From HGM04593 sp045646965 (GTDB lineage: Bacteria > Bacteroidota > Bacteroidia > Bacteroidales > Bacteroidaceae), in contig JAZRLR010000029.1 in NCBI GenBank assembly GCA_045646965.1, positions 62,001-126,000 on the forward strand: a stretch of 64,000 nt of DNA, written 5' to 3'. Of this stretch, positions 26,613 to 35,348 are shown in pieces. Under the pieces are notes generated by a model. The model was not told where the DNA came from. It saw only the letters and a list, made by a program, of their open reading frames with translations, and searched no databases. The position numbers were made by a program, and so were the translations under genes. Position 1 is the first letter of the stretch; the number at the start of each line of letters is the position of its first letter.

Positions 26613-27755
26613 TCACTGTTTTTTGCCACGCAAGAGCGCAACCATCTTCTCGGCTGCGTGCTGCGAAGCACCCGGCTCACCGAGAATCTCAATCATACGG
26701 TCGTAGCCCGCAAGCATCTTTTCTCTGTCGGGCGACTGCACGGGGAGAATCTTCGACAGTTCTGCCTTAATATTTTCCACACACATATCGGCCGCCACAA
26801 GCTCGCGCACCACCTCGCAGTTGGCTACAAGGTTTACAAGCGAGATATATTTCACCTTGAGGAAGAGGTGTTTGAGCTTCGACACAAGCCACGGCAAGGG
26901 GGTGCTGTAGCACACCACCTGCGGCACGCGGAAAAGAGCTGTCTCGAGCGTCGCGGTGCCCGATGTAACGACAGCCGCGTGCGAGTGCGCAAGCAGACGA
27001 TAAGTATCGCCATATATAATGGAGGCACCCTGCTGCAAATAAGGGGTGTAGAACTCGGGCTCAATACCGGGAGCCCCCGCAATCACAGGAGAGTACTGCG
27101 GGAAAGCCTCAAGAGCCTGCAACATCTGCGGCAGATTGTCCTGAATCTCGTGACGGCGGCTGCCCGCGAGGATTGCCACCACAGGCTTCTCGCCCAAGCC
27201 GTATGCCGCGCGAAACGCAGCGTCGTCGCAGGGATTGGCTGCACGGTAGGCCGCCACGGCATCCACACAAGGGTTTCCTATGTAGTTTATCGCATAGCTG
27301 TGCTTTTTGAAATAATCGACCTCAAACGGCAGGATTGAGAAGAGTTCGTCCACATCGCGCTTGATATTTTTTATTCTGCCCTCGCGCGAAGCCCATATCT
27401 TGGGTGCTATGTAATAGTACACGGGGATATCTGTTGTGGCGTGTATATCCTTTGCTATCGAGAGGTTAAAACCCGGGTAGTCTACAAGGATGAGAGCGTC
27501 GGGTTTCCACTCCTTTATATCCCTCTTGCAGAGCGACATATTTGAAAATATGGTTCTCAAATTGAGCAGCACGGGCAGAATACCCATAAAGGCGCAGTCG
27601 CGATAGTGCTTAACACACACACCGCCCACCTGCGACATCAGGTCACCGCCAAAGAAACGAAACTCCGCCTCGCTGTCGCGCTCCTTGAGCGCCTTCATAA
27701 GATTTGAGGCGTGCAGGTCGCCCGATGCCTCGCCCACTATAAGATAGTATTTCAT
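26613..27755 (-). CDS. lpxB: Lipid-A-disaccharide synthase
   Basis: Joins UDP-2,3-diacylglucosamine and lipid X to form the lipid A disaccharide (GT19; inner face of the inner membrane). 380 residues. Seen: N-terminal VGEASGDLHASNLM, FFGGDLM, the VDYPGFNLSIAK block, YYIAPKIWASREGR, ILAGSRRHEIQ and TSGTATLETALFRVPQVVCY. Follows surE by 23 bases, so surE-lpxB are probably one transcript. Confidence 0.96.
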   Translation of the reverse strand: MKYYLIVGEASGDLHASNLMKALKERDSEAEFRFFGGDLMSQVGGVCVKHYRDCAFMGILPVLLNLRTIFSNMSLCKRDIKEWKPDALILVDYPGFNLSIAKDIHATTDIPVYYYIAPKIWASREGRIKNIKRDVDELFSILPFEVDYFKKHSYAINYIGNPCVDAVAAYRAANPCDDAAFRAAYGLGEKPVVAILAGSRRHEIQDNLPQMLQALEAFPQYSPVIAGAPGIEPEFYTPYLQQGASIIYGDTYRLLAHSHAAVVTSGTATLETALFRVPQVVCYSTPLPWLVSKLKHLFLKVKYISLVNLVANCEVVRELVAADMCVENIKAELSKILPVQSPDREKMLAGYDRMIEILGEPGASQHAAEKMVALLRGKKQ

Positions 27756-27778
27756 AGTTTACACGTTTTACGAAGGAT

Positions 27779-28540
27779 TTACAGCCCCCACCCCTGCATT
27801 TCGGCAAGCAGAGAGTAGTCGGTAAAATCGATTGTCGTGGGTGTTATGGTCACATAATTATTCTCAAGCGCCACTTTGTCGGCCTGTGCATCGCTCTCGT
27901 TGTGAACAAACTCACCTGTGAGCCACCACCAGCGGCCGCCACGGGGATGCTCGTGAGCCTCCCATTCATTAACCCACTGCCCCACAGCCTGACGGCACAC
28001 CTTGAGGCCTGCATAGGAAGGTGAGTCGGGGAAGTTTACGTTCAGGCAACTGCCCTGGGGAAGGCCTCGACGCAACACTTCGGCCACTATCTTGCGTATA
28101 TAGGGATATGTGGGGATGAAGTCGGCATCCTCGTCGTGCGAGCAGATGGAGAAAGCTATCGAGGGGATATTCTTCATACAGCCCTCTATAACCACACCCA
28201 TAGTACCCGAATAGTGAGCGTTCACAGCCGAATTGTCGCCGTGGTTTATTCCTCCGATTATGAGATTGGGAGTGCGGGGCACAATGTCGTGACAGGCAAG
28301 TTTTATGCAGTCGCTAGGCGTTCCCGTGCAGGCGTAAACCGTTACACCGGGCTGCGAGGAAACCTCCCACACTTTTATGGGTGTTTCACTTGTTATGGAG
28401 CATCCCTTTCCCGAGCGGCCCGTGTGGGGAGCCACTACCACAACGTCACCAAACTCCTTGAGCACCTCAACGAGCACATTTATTCCCTTGGCCTTGTACC
28501 CGTCGTCGTTGGATACAAGTATAAGCGGTCTTTCTTTCAT
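27779..28540 (-). CDS. surE: 5'/3'-nucleotidase SurE
   Basis: Metal-dependent nucleoside monophosphatase linked to stationary-phase survival. 253 residues, normal length. The N-terminus ILVSNDDGYKAKGI holds the metal ligands N11, D12 and D13; GRSGKGCSITSETP and GGINHGDNSAVNAHYSGTMG follow, with the expected metal Ser and Asn. A -7 element lies just upstream, giving a very short leader. Confidence 0.95.
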   Translation of the reverse strand: MKERPLILVSNDDGYKAKGINVLVEVLKEFGDVVVVAPHTGRSGKGCSITSETPIKVWEVSSQPGVTVYACTGTPSDCIKLACHDIVPRTPNLIIGGINHGDNSAVNAHYSGTMGVVIEGCMKNIPSIAFSICSHDEDADFIPTYPYIRKIVAEVLRRGLPQGSCLNVNFPDSPSYAGLKVCRQAVGQWVNEWEAHEHPRGGRWWWLTGEFVHNESDAQADKVALENNYVTITPTTIDFTDYSLLAEMQGWGL

Positions 28541-28556
28541 CTTATCATATTTTTAG

Positions 28557-28565
28557 GCAAAAATA
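28557..28565 (-). promoter_or_regulatory. Putative -7 element for surE-lpxB
   Basis: TATTTTTGC on the minus strand, 16 bases before the surE ATG. Confidence 0.5.
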
Positions 28566-28789
28566 GGGAAAATCGGCGAACAAACACCCTACTTTCACAA
28601 TAAAAGAGACAAAGAAAAAGAACTGCACCTGCACACACCGTTGATTAGTAGTTTTTTAAGAAAAAAGGAAAATGTGCAAGAGCGCCCGAGAAGCCCCAAA
28701 TTGGTACATTTACAACACTTTTTATAACTTTTTTACTACCCCTGTTCATAAGTAAAACGAAAATAGAGAGATTCAATCTATTTTTTTCG

Positions 28790-28798
28790 TATCTTCGC
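28790..28798 (+). promoter_or_regulatory. Putative -7 element for parA operon
   Basis: TATCTTCGC (TTCG variant), about 80 bases before the parA ATG. Confidence 0.45.
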
Positions 28799-28880
28799 AA
28801 CAGATTTCCACCTGCAGCGACAAGCCGCAATAAACGCAAGCAGGAAAACAAGTTACAACAAAATACAATCAACTTATAAT

Positions 28881-29648
28881 ATGGGAAAAATCATAGCTCT
28901 GGCCAATCAGAAAGGAGGCGTGGGAAAGACCACCACAGCCATAAACCTGGCCGCTTCGCTTGCCACATACGAAAAAAAAGTGCTCGTAATTGATGCCGAC
29001 CCGCAGGCCAATGCCTCGTCGGGCCTCGGCATAGACATACGCGAGATAGAGTGCTCCATATATGAGTGCCTCATAAACAAATCGGCCATCACAGAAGGCA
29101 TACACAACACCTGCATCGAGGGGCTCGACATAATACCATCGCACATCGACCTTGTGGGAGCCGAGATTGAGATGCTCGATATGCCCAACCGCGAAAAGAT
29201 TATGCGCGAGGTGCTTGCCCCCGTGAAGGACAAATACGACTACATACTCATCGACTGCTCGCCCTCGCTGGGCCTCATTACCGTGAACTCGCTCACAGCA
29301 GCCGACTCGGTGATTATACCCGTGCAGTGCGAATATTTCGCTCTCGAGGGTATCAGCAAACTGTTGAATACAATCAAGATTATCAAATCGAACTTAAACC
29401 CCGCGCTCGACATCGAGGGATTCCTGCTCACAATGTTCAACTCGCGCCTGCGCTTGAGCAACCAGGTGTATAACGAGGTGAAGAAACACTTTAGAGAGCT
29501 CGTATTCAACACCGTAATACAGAGAAACATCCGTTTGGGAGAGGCTCCCAGTATGGGTATACCCGTGATTTTGTACGACGCCGAATCGACAGGTGCAAAG
29601 AACTACCTGTCACTCGCGCAAGAAATAATAAACAGAAACAACGAATAA
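28881..29648 (+). CDS. parA: Chromosome-partitioning ATPase ParA (Soj)
   Basis: A 255-residue ParA-type P-loop ATPase that moves ParB-bound origins along the nucleoid. The deviant Walker A KGGVGKTTT is at residues 11-19, followed by VLVIDADPQANASSGLG, the Walker A' region, and LIDCSPSLGLITVNSL. It has no N-terminal DNA-binding extension, so it is a short Soj-type chromosomal ParA. Its stop overlaps the parB ATG by one base. Confidence 0.96.
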   Translation: MGKIIALANQKGGVGKTTTAINLAASLATYEKKVLVIDADPQANASSGLGIDIREIECSIYECLINKSAITEGIHNTCIEGLDIIPSHIDLVGAEIEMLDMPNREKIMREVLAPVKDKYDYILIDCSPSLGLITVNSLTAADSVIIPVQCEYFALEGISKLLNTIKIIKSNLNPALDIEGFLLTMFNSRLRLSNQVYNEVKKHFRELVFNTVIQRNIRLGEAPSMGIPVILYDAESTGAKNYLSLAQEIINRNNE

Positions 29649-30535
29649 TGGCACCCAACAAGAAATTCACATTAGGACGTGGTCTCAATGCACTTATCTC
29701 CACAGAGGCCGTGCAGACATCGGGCTCGCAATCTATAGGCGAGATTGAGATAAGCCTCATCGAGGCCAACCCCAACCAGCCCCGACGCGAATTCAACGAG
29801 GAGGCGCTGCAGGAACTTGCCGACTCTATCAGGGAGCTTGGAATCATTCAGCCCATCACCCTGCGCAAGACAGGTGAAGACAAATATCAGATTATTGCGG
29901 GTGAGCGACGCTTCCGCGCATCGCAGCTTGCAGGCAGAACCACAATTCCGGCATATATACTCAAGGCCGACGACGAGGACACAATGGAGATGGCCCTCAT
30001 CGAGAATATACAGCGCGAAGACCTCAACGCGCTCGAGATAGCTCTCGCCTACCAGCAGCTCATTGAGCAGCACAACCTCTCACAGGAGCAGTTGAGCAAA
30101 CGTGTGGGCAAGGGACGCGCAACCATAGCCAACTTCCTGCGTCTGCTGAAGCTGCCTGCGATAATACAGGTAGCATTGAAAGACAAGAAGATAGATATGG
30201 GACACGCGCGTGCGCTCCTCTCACTCGAAAGCCCCGCCGAGCAGATAAAGCTCTACCACGAGATAGAAGAGAAGAACTACTCGGTGCGCGAGGTAGAAGA
30301 GATTGTGCGCAAAACCAAGGAGGGCAAAGCCGAAACAGCCACAGAGGGCAAAGCCGGTGCCGCAAAGCAGATTGCACCCGAGTTTCATCAACTGAAAAAA
30401 CAGCTCACGCAATTCTTCCGCACCCCCGTGCAGCTCACCTGCTCGGCCAAAGGAAGCGGAAAAATAAGCATCAAGTTCAAGAATGAGCAGGAATTTGAAA
30501 GAATTATTGCTATATTTGACAAATTAAACAATTGA
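29648..30535 (+). CDS. parB: Chromosome-partitioning protein ParB
   Basis: A 295-residue CTP-dependent DNA clamp that loads at parS. Seen in order: the ParA-contacting N-terminus GRGLNALIS, NPNQPRREFNEEALQELADS, the CTP-binding GERRFRAS, an ENIQREDLNALEIA box, a helix-turn-helix LSQEQLSKRVGKGRATIANF, and a C-terminal dimerisation domain. parA-parB-DUF5683-lytic transglycosylase-rel share one strand with gaps of at most 15 bases. Confidence 0.96.
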   Translation: MAPNKKFTLGRGLNALISTEAVQTSGSQSIGEIEISLIEANPNQPRREFNEEALQELADSIRELGIIQPITLRKTGEDKYQIIAGERRFRASQLAGRTTIPAYILKADDEDTMEMALIENIQREDLNALEIALAYQQLIEQHNLSQEQLSKRVGKGRATIANFLRLLKLPAIIQVALKDKKIDMGHARALLSLESPAEQIKLYHEIEEKNYSVREVEEIVRKTKEGKAETATEGKAGAAKQIAPEFHQLKKQLTQFFRTPVQLTCSAKGSGKISIKFKNEQEFERIIAIFDKLNN

Positions 30536-30539
30536 GACT

Positions 30540-31286
30540 GTGAAAATACCGCGTTTCACTAATACCAGGATAGTGTTGTGGGCGGCAATGATGATATTTG
30601 CAGCCACACAGAACGCAATCGCACAAGAGACACTTGTGCAGCGTGCCGACACCCTCTTCGAGGCCACCCTGCGTGCCGACTCCGCCGCTGCTGCCGAGGC
30701 CTACGAGAGGCAGATATTTGCAGCACCCGACAGCAGCCGTGCCGCCCTCAAGCGACAGAGCATCGGCGAGAACGTGCCTCAAATAACCCCCTTCAAGCCC
30801 GACCCCACAAAGGCAACGTGGCTTGCGATAGCCTTCCCCGGCGGCGGACAGATATACAACCGCAAGTACTGGAAGCTGCCTGTCGTCTACGGAGGATTCA
30901 TCGGCTGCCTGTATGCCTACAACTGGAACACACAGATGTACAGCGACTACCGTCAGGCTTATCTCGATATTATGGACAGCGACCCGAACAGCGACTCATA
31001 CAAGGACTTTTTCCGCCCGGGATACGACTTTGAGGGAAATAAAGAGTACCTCACAAAGGTATTTAAAAAGAGAAAAGACCGCTACCGCCGTTGGCGCGAC
31101 TTGAGCATATTCGCCTTCATAGGAGTGTATGTAGTGTCGGTCATCGACGCCTATGTCGATGCACAATTGAGCAGTTTCGACATAAGCGAAGACCTAAACC
31201 TCTCCATACAACCGCAGATAATAGAAAACGGCTACGGACACAACACAAGGGGCACATACGGCCTCAACTGCAACATAACATTCTGA
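30540..31286 (+). CDS. DUF5683 domain protein, exported or membrane-bound
   Basis: A 248-residue protein of the DUF5683 family. Starts with GTG at 30540, 4 bases after parB, and has a signal-peptide-like N-terminus (IVLWAAMMIFAATQNAIAQ). The conserved block ATWLAIAFPGGGQIYNRKYW (about residues 90-110) precedes two hydrophobic segments (VVYGGFIGCLYAYNW and FAFIGVYVVSVIDAYVDA), suggesting a membrane protein. Its function is not known; the constant neighbourhood of parAB and a lytic transglycosylase suggests cell-envelope work. It ends near an NCNITF strand-like terminus. Confidence 0.85.
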   Translation: MKIPRFTNTRIVLWAAMMIFAATQNAIAQETLVQRADTLFEATLRADSAAAAEAYERQIFAAPDSSRAALKRQSIGENVPQITPFKPDPTKATWLAIAFPGGGQIYNRKYWKLPVVYGGFIGCLYAYNWNTQMYSDYRQAYLDIMDSDPNSDSYKDFFRPGYDFEGNKEYLTKVFKKRKDRYRRWRDLSIFAFIGVYVVSVIDAYVDAQLSSFDISEDLNLSIQPQIIENGYGHNTRGTYGLNCNITF

Positions 31287-31301
31287 TAAACACAAGAAAA
31301 A

Positions 31302-32657
31302 ATGCGACAACACATCATACTTTTGATATCTACGCTGTTCTTTGCGGGAGCACAGGCACAAGAGAGCTACACAGCCCCTGCCGACTCCACAGACAACGGC
31401 GCACTCTTTGACGAGAGTGTGGTGCGCGACAGCGACATTGTGCACCCCGACACACTCGACCTCTTTGCCACCGACAACGCCTCGGCAGCAGACAGCCTGG
31501 TGTTTGAGTTCCCCGAGGGAATGAACGCCGAGATAGACAGCCTGCTCAACGGTTGGCAGGCACGCAACCTGCTCAAGAGTTTCGACTGCAACAGCGAGGG
31601 ATGGGAAAACATAAAACTCAACGACACGGTATATGCAATGCGACTGCGCGAAATGCCCTGCATCATAGATATGCCCTACAATAGTATGGTGCGCCAGTGC
31701 ATCGACCGCTACGCCACACGCAACCGCTCACTCGTGGCCTATATGCTCGGAATTTCAGAATTCTATATGCCTATGATTGAGGCCGAGATAGACAAGTATG
31801 ATATGCCGCACGAGCTCAAATATCTGCCTGTGATAGAGTCGGCCCTCAACCCCAAGGCGGTGTCACGCGCGGGCGCAAAAGGCTTGTGGCAGTTTATGTT
31901 TGCCACAGGAAAGCTCTACGGCTTGAAGTCGAACAACTACATCGACGACCGTTTCGACCCCCTGAAAGCCACACGCGCCGGTCTTAACTACCTGCGCGAC
32001 CTCTACAACTTCTTCAACCGTTGGGACCTTGCCGTAGCAGCCTATAACTGCGGCCCGGGTAACGTAAAAAAAGCAATTCTGCGCTCGGGAGGAAAGACCG
32101 ATTTCTGGGAGATATACCGTTTCCTGCCTCGCGAGACACGCGGCTATCTGCCTGCGCTCATCGCGGCAAACTACATTATGACCTACCACGAAGACCACGG
32201 CATCTGCCCTATGGAGCCCAAACTCCCCATAGGCACCGACACGCTGCACATAACAAAAAACCTCCACTTTAAACAAATCGCGCAGTATTGCGATATGGAT
32301 ATAGAGGACATAAGGGCCATAAACCCACAATACATAAAAGACATAATCCCCGGAGAGGCCGAGCGTTATGTATTGCGCCTGCCCAACGACGCGATAACAA
32401 AGTTCATCGCCAACGAAGACAGCATATACAGCTACAAGAAAGAGGAATTCTTCCCCAAGAGCGACATTGCCAAGATGCTCAAGCAGGCAAAGGCCAACGA
32501 CGACGGGCGAGGAACCCTCAAATACCACAAGATACGCAACGGCGAGACTCTGGGAACCATCGCACGCAAATACCGCGTCAGCGTGAAGCAGATTATGAAG
32601 TGGAACAATATGCGCAATACAAAAATACGCGCAGGACGAACACTGAAAATATATTAA
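31302..32657 (+). CDS. Membrane-bound lytic murein transglycosylase (MltD-like) with LysM
   Basis: Cleaves peptidoglycan glycan strands with 1,6-anhydro product formation. 451 residues: a signal peptide ending near AQAQ, an acidic linker, an SLT domain at about 145-300 with the catalytic Glu in LPVIESALNP, AGAKGLWQFM and AAYNCGPGNVKKAI, and a C-terminal LysM (about 405-451, RNGETLGTIARKYRVSVKQI). No lipobox Cys seen, so it may be periplasmic and not lipid-anchored. Follows the DUF5683 gene by 15 bases. Confidence 0.93.
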   Translation: MRQHIILLISTLFFAGAQAQESYTAPADSTDNGALFDESVVRDSDIVHPDTLDLFATDNASAADSLVFEFPEGMNAEIDSLLNGWQARNLLKSFDCNSEGWENIKLNDTVYAMRLREMPCIIDMPYNSMVRQCIDRYATRNRSLVAYMLGISEFYMPMIEAEIDKYDMPHELKYLPVIESALNPKAVSRAGAKGLWQFMFATGKLYGLKSNNYIDDRFDPLKATRAGLNYLRDLYNFFNRWDLAVAAYNCGPGNVKKAILRSGGKTDFWEIYRFLPRETRGYLPALIAANYIMTYHEDHGICPMEPKLPIGTDTLHITKNLHFKQIAQYCDMDIEDIRAINPQYIKDIIPGEAERYVLRLPNDAITKFIANEDSIYSYKKEEFFPKSDIAKMLKQAKANDDGRGTLKYHKIRNGETLGTIARKYRVSVKQIMKWNNMRNTKIRAGRTLKIY

Positions 32658-32663
32658 AAGCGT

Positions 32664-34892
32664 ATGGAGAGCGAAAAAAGGATTATCGACGAAGAGAAAG
32701 CCATAAACGATGCCTTCGATGAGCTGTTGGAGATATATCTGGCATCGCAGCACCGCAAGAAAGTTGAGCTCATAACAAAAGCCTTCAATTTTGCGCGTCA
32801 GGCACACAAAGGAGTGCGCCGTCACAGCGGTGAGCCCTATATTATGCACCCGCTCGAGGTGGCAAAGATTGTGTGCAAAGAGATAGGCCTCGGCTCCACA
32901 TCGATATGCGCCGCGCTGCTCCACGACGTTGTAGAGGACACCGACTACACGGTGGACGACATAAGAAACCTTTTCGGCGACAAGATAGCCGAGATTGTGA
33001 ACGGCCTCACAAAGATTGCCGGAGGTGTGTTCGGAGCACACGCATCGGAGCAAGCCGAGAACTTCAAGAAGCTGCTGCTCACAATGAGCGAGGACATAAG
33101 AGTCATACTCATAAAGATAGCCGACCGCCTGCACAATATGCGCACGCTGGAGTTTATGCCCGAAAACAAGCAGTACAAGATAACCGGCGAAACACTCTAC
33201 ATATATGCCCCCATAGCCTACCGCTTGGGATTGAGCAATATAAAGACAGAGCTCGAGAATTTGAGCTTCCGCTACGAGCACCCCGAGGAGTTCTACAAGA
33301 TAGAAAAACTCATTGAGAACACCCGACGCGACCGCGACATTCTGTACCGCGAATTCATCTCGCCCATCTGTAGCGAGCTCGACGCCATAGGCCTCAAATA
33401 TCGCATCATAGGACGTGTGAAATCGCCCTACTCCATCTGGAACAAGATGCAGAAGAAGCACGTTGCCTTTGAAGACATCTTCGACATACTTGCAGTGCGC
33501 ATCATATTCACACCGCGCGAAGGCAAGGACGAAAACAACGAGTGCTTCAACATATACATCGCCCTCACAAAGCTCTACAACGCCCACCCCGACCGCTTGC
33601 GCGACTGGGTAAACAAGCCCCGCACCAACGGTTACAAGGCACTGCACGCCACATTTATGAGCAAACGCGGCGAGTGGATAGAGGTGCAGGTGCGCAGCGA
33701 GAAGATGAACGAAATGGCAGAGAAGGGAATCGCGGCACACTGGAAATACAAGAGCCAGGGCGAAGACAGCGGCGACGAGCAGCTCGAAGCCTGGCTGCAC
33801 ACCATAAAAGAGATTCTCGACGACCCGCAACCCAACGCCCTCGACTTCCTCGACACGATAAAATTAAACCTCTATGCCACCGAGATATTTGTCTTCACCC
33901 CAAAGGGCGACATAAAGACAATGCCACAGAACTGCACGGCTCTCGACCTCGCATACAGCATACACACCTTCCTTGGCAACCACTGCATAGGCGCAAAGGT
34001 GAACCACAAGCTGGTACCCCTGAACCACCAGCTCCAGAGCGGTGACCAGGTAGAGATTATAACCTCCAACGCACCCCGTGTCGATGAGAGCTGGCTCACA
34101 TTTGTAACCACAGCCAAGGCTCGCGCAAAAATCACAGCCGCCCTGCGCCGTAAACAGCGCCTGCTCGTGCGCGACGGCGAGGAACTGCTGAACAAATTCC
34201 TTGAGCAAGAGGGCTTGAGCAACTACAGCAATAACATAGAAAAGCTGTGGAAGCTGCATAACCTCAAAGACAAAGAAGCACTGCTTGCAGCCATAGGCGA
34301 GGGCACCATAACCTTGGGCAGCGACGACAAAGACGCTCTGCTCGGCAATAAAAAGTTCAGTTTGCAATCACTCTTCTTCTTTAGTAAAGATAAAAAGAAA
34401 GAGGAGGAGAAAACCGGCGAGACCTTTGAGAATATAGACCACAAGAAGCCTATAAACCTCACCGACGAGAATATCCAGAAGAGCTATATCATAGCCGACT
34501 GCTGTCACCCCATACCGGGCGACGACGTGCTGGGATACTACGACGAGGATAAGCACATTGTGATACACAAGCGCAACTGCCCCGTTGCCAATACCCTCAA
34601 GAGCAGCCACGGCGACAAGATTCTGGCGGCAAGGTGGGATATGCACAAGAAGCTCAACTTCATTGTCCCCATACAGATAAAGGGTATCGACGACCTTGGA
34701 GTGCTCAACGAAATTACCGCAATCATAGCACGCGAGTTCAGCGCAAGCATTCAAAAGCTGCATCTCGAGAGCAGCGACGGCATCTTCGAAGGCACCTTCT
34801 GGATAAATGTCCACGATGTAGAGGATGTGAAGAATATGTGTTCGAGCCTCAAGAAGATAAAGAGCATAAAAACCATAGCGCGAATAGGATAA
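32664..34892 (+). CDS. rel: Bifunctional (p)ppGpp synthetase/hydrolase (Rel/SpoT family)
   Basis: Controls the stringent-response alarmone (p)ppGpp. 742 residues with the full long-RSH layout: HD hydrolase (about 30-190: RRHSGEPYIMHPLEVA, ALLHDVVEDTDY), synthetase (about 245-360: GRVKSPYSIWNKM, DILAVRII, TNGYKALHATF, EVQVRSEKMNEMAEKGIAAHWKYK), TGS (about 405-465, IFVFTPKGDIKTMP), the helical/zinc-finger part with ADCCHPIPGDDV, and a C-terminal ACT domain. Both catalytic halves keep their key residues, so it is probably bifunctional. Last gene of the parA operon, 6 bases after the lytic transglycosylase. Confidence 0.95.
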   Translation: MESEKRIIDEEKAINDAFDELLEIYLASQHRKKVELITKAFNFARQAHKGVRRHSGEPYIMHPLEVAKIVCKEIGLGSTSICAALLHDVVEDTDYTVDDIRNLFGDKIAEIVNGLTKIAGGVFGAHASEQAENFKKLLLTMSEDIRVILIKIADRLHNMRTLEFMPENKQYKITGETLYIYAPIAYRLGLSNIKTELENLSFRYEHPEEFYKIEKLIENTRRDRDILYREFISPICSELDAIGLKYRIIGRVKSPYSIWNKMQKKHVAFEDIFDILAVRIIFTPREGKDENNECFNIYIALTKLYNAHPDRLRDWVNKPRTNGYKALHATFMSKRGEWIEVQVRSEKMNEMAEKGIAAHWKYKSQGEDSGDEQLEAWLHTIKEILDDPQPNALDFLDTIKLNLYATEIFVFTPKGDIKTMPQNCTALDLAYSIHTFLGNHCIGAKVNHKLVPLNHQLQSGDQVEIITSNAPRVDESWLTFVTTAKARAKITAALRRKQRLLVRDGEELLNKFLEQEGLSNYSNNIEKLWKLHNLKDKEALLAAIGEGTITLGSDDKDALLGNKKFSLQSLFFFSKDKKKEEEKTGETFENIDHKKPINLTDENIQKSYIIADCCHPIPGDDVLGYYDEDKHIVIHKRNCPVANTLKSSHGDKILAARWDMHKKLNFIVPIQIKGIDDLGVLNEITAIIAREFSASIQKLHLESSDGIFEGTFWINVHDVEDVKNMCSSLKKIKSIKTIARIG

Positions 34893-34904
34893 CTTCGATA
34901 GAAT

Positions 34905-34938
34905 AAAAAAGCAAGAGCAGCCCGCGGGCTGCTCTTGC
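34905..34938 (-). terminator. Terminator of the M23-MerR operon (minus strand)
   Basis: A perfect 28-base palindrome (34911-34938, arms GCAAGAGCAGCCCG) followed on the minus strand by six T. It sits between the convergent rel and merR-like genes and may also reduce read-through from rel. Confidence 0.85.
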
Positions 34939-34992
34939 CGCATCTTTGCGGTGCAGACACTGCAAGACACGTTTTTATGAAACAACAAATCT

Positions 34993-35343
34993 TTACAAGA
35001 AATCGAGCTGCGCCTTTATGCCGAGGAGTTCCTCGCGTATAGCCTTCAGGCGATCGATAACCTCGGCCGAGGTGTCGGCATTCTCTTTATTTCCAGCCCC
35101 TTTGAGGTGCTGCTTGGCTCCCGCAAGAGTGAGACCACGCTCCTTTACAAGGTGATGTATGAGGCGCACCGTTTTAATATCCTCCTTGGTGTAACGACGC
35201 ACGCCATTGGCACCCTTATAGGGCGCAAGCTGACGAAACACACTCTCCCAATAGCGCAGAGTGGTCTCGGTGACACCTATCTCCTCGGCCACCTCTTTTA
35301 TAGAGTAGTAGAGTTTTAAATCCTTATCCTTTGACAAAGCCAT
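34993..35343 (-). CDS. MerR-family transcriptional regulator
   Basis: A 116-residue MerR-type regulator: winged helix at about 10-75 (YYSIKEVAEEIGVTETTLRY, RRYTKEDIKTVRLI, LVKERGLTLAGAKQHL) and a short C-terminal coiled coil. No Cys cluster or ligand domain, so the signal is unknown. The ATG at 35343 is preferred; a TTG at 35352 would overlap the stop of the upstream M23 gene. The two genes are probably one operon; this MerR/M23 pairing recurs in Bacteroidales from memory. Confidence 0.9.
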   Translation of the reverse strand: MALSKDKDLKLYYSIKEVAEEIGVTETTLRYWESVFRQLAPYKGANGVRRYTKEDIKTVRLIHHLVKERGLTLAGAKQHLKGAGNKENADTSAEVIDRLKAIREELLGIKAQLDFL

Positions 35344-35348
35344 ATAAA

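Larger units (their letters stand above)
28541..28880. other. Divergent intergenic region between surE and parA
   Basis: A/T-rich spacer of 340 bases with two outward promoters (28557-28565 for surE, 28790-28798 for parA). No gene or RNA structure is supported; no parS-like TGTTnCACGTGnAACA was seen. Confidence 0.6.

Noticed and set aside
28645..28872. 75-residue frame in the surE-parA spacer
   Set aside because: A/T-rich spacer frame that covers the parA promoter; no motif.
31863..33830. 655-residue open frame on the minus strand across the lytic transglycosylase and rel genes
   Set aside because: It is antisense to two well-supported genes, has a Cys/Val/Tyr-rich composition typical of a shadow frame and shows no family motif.
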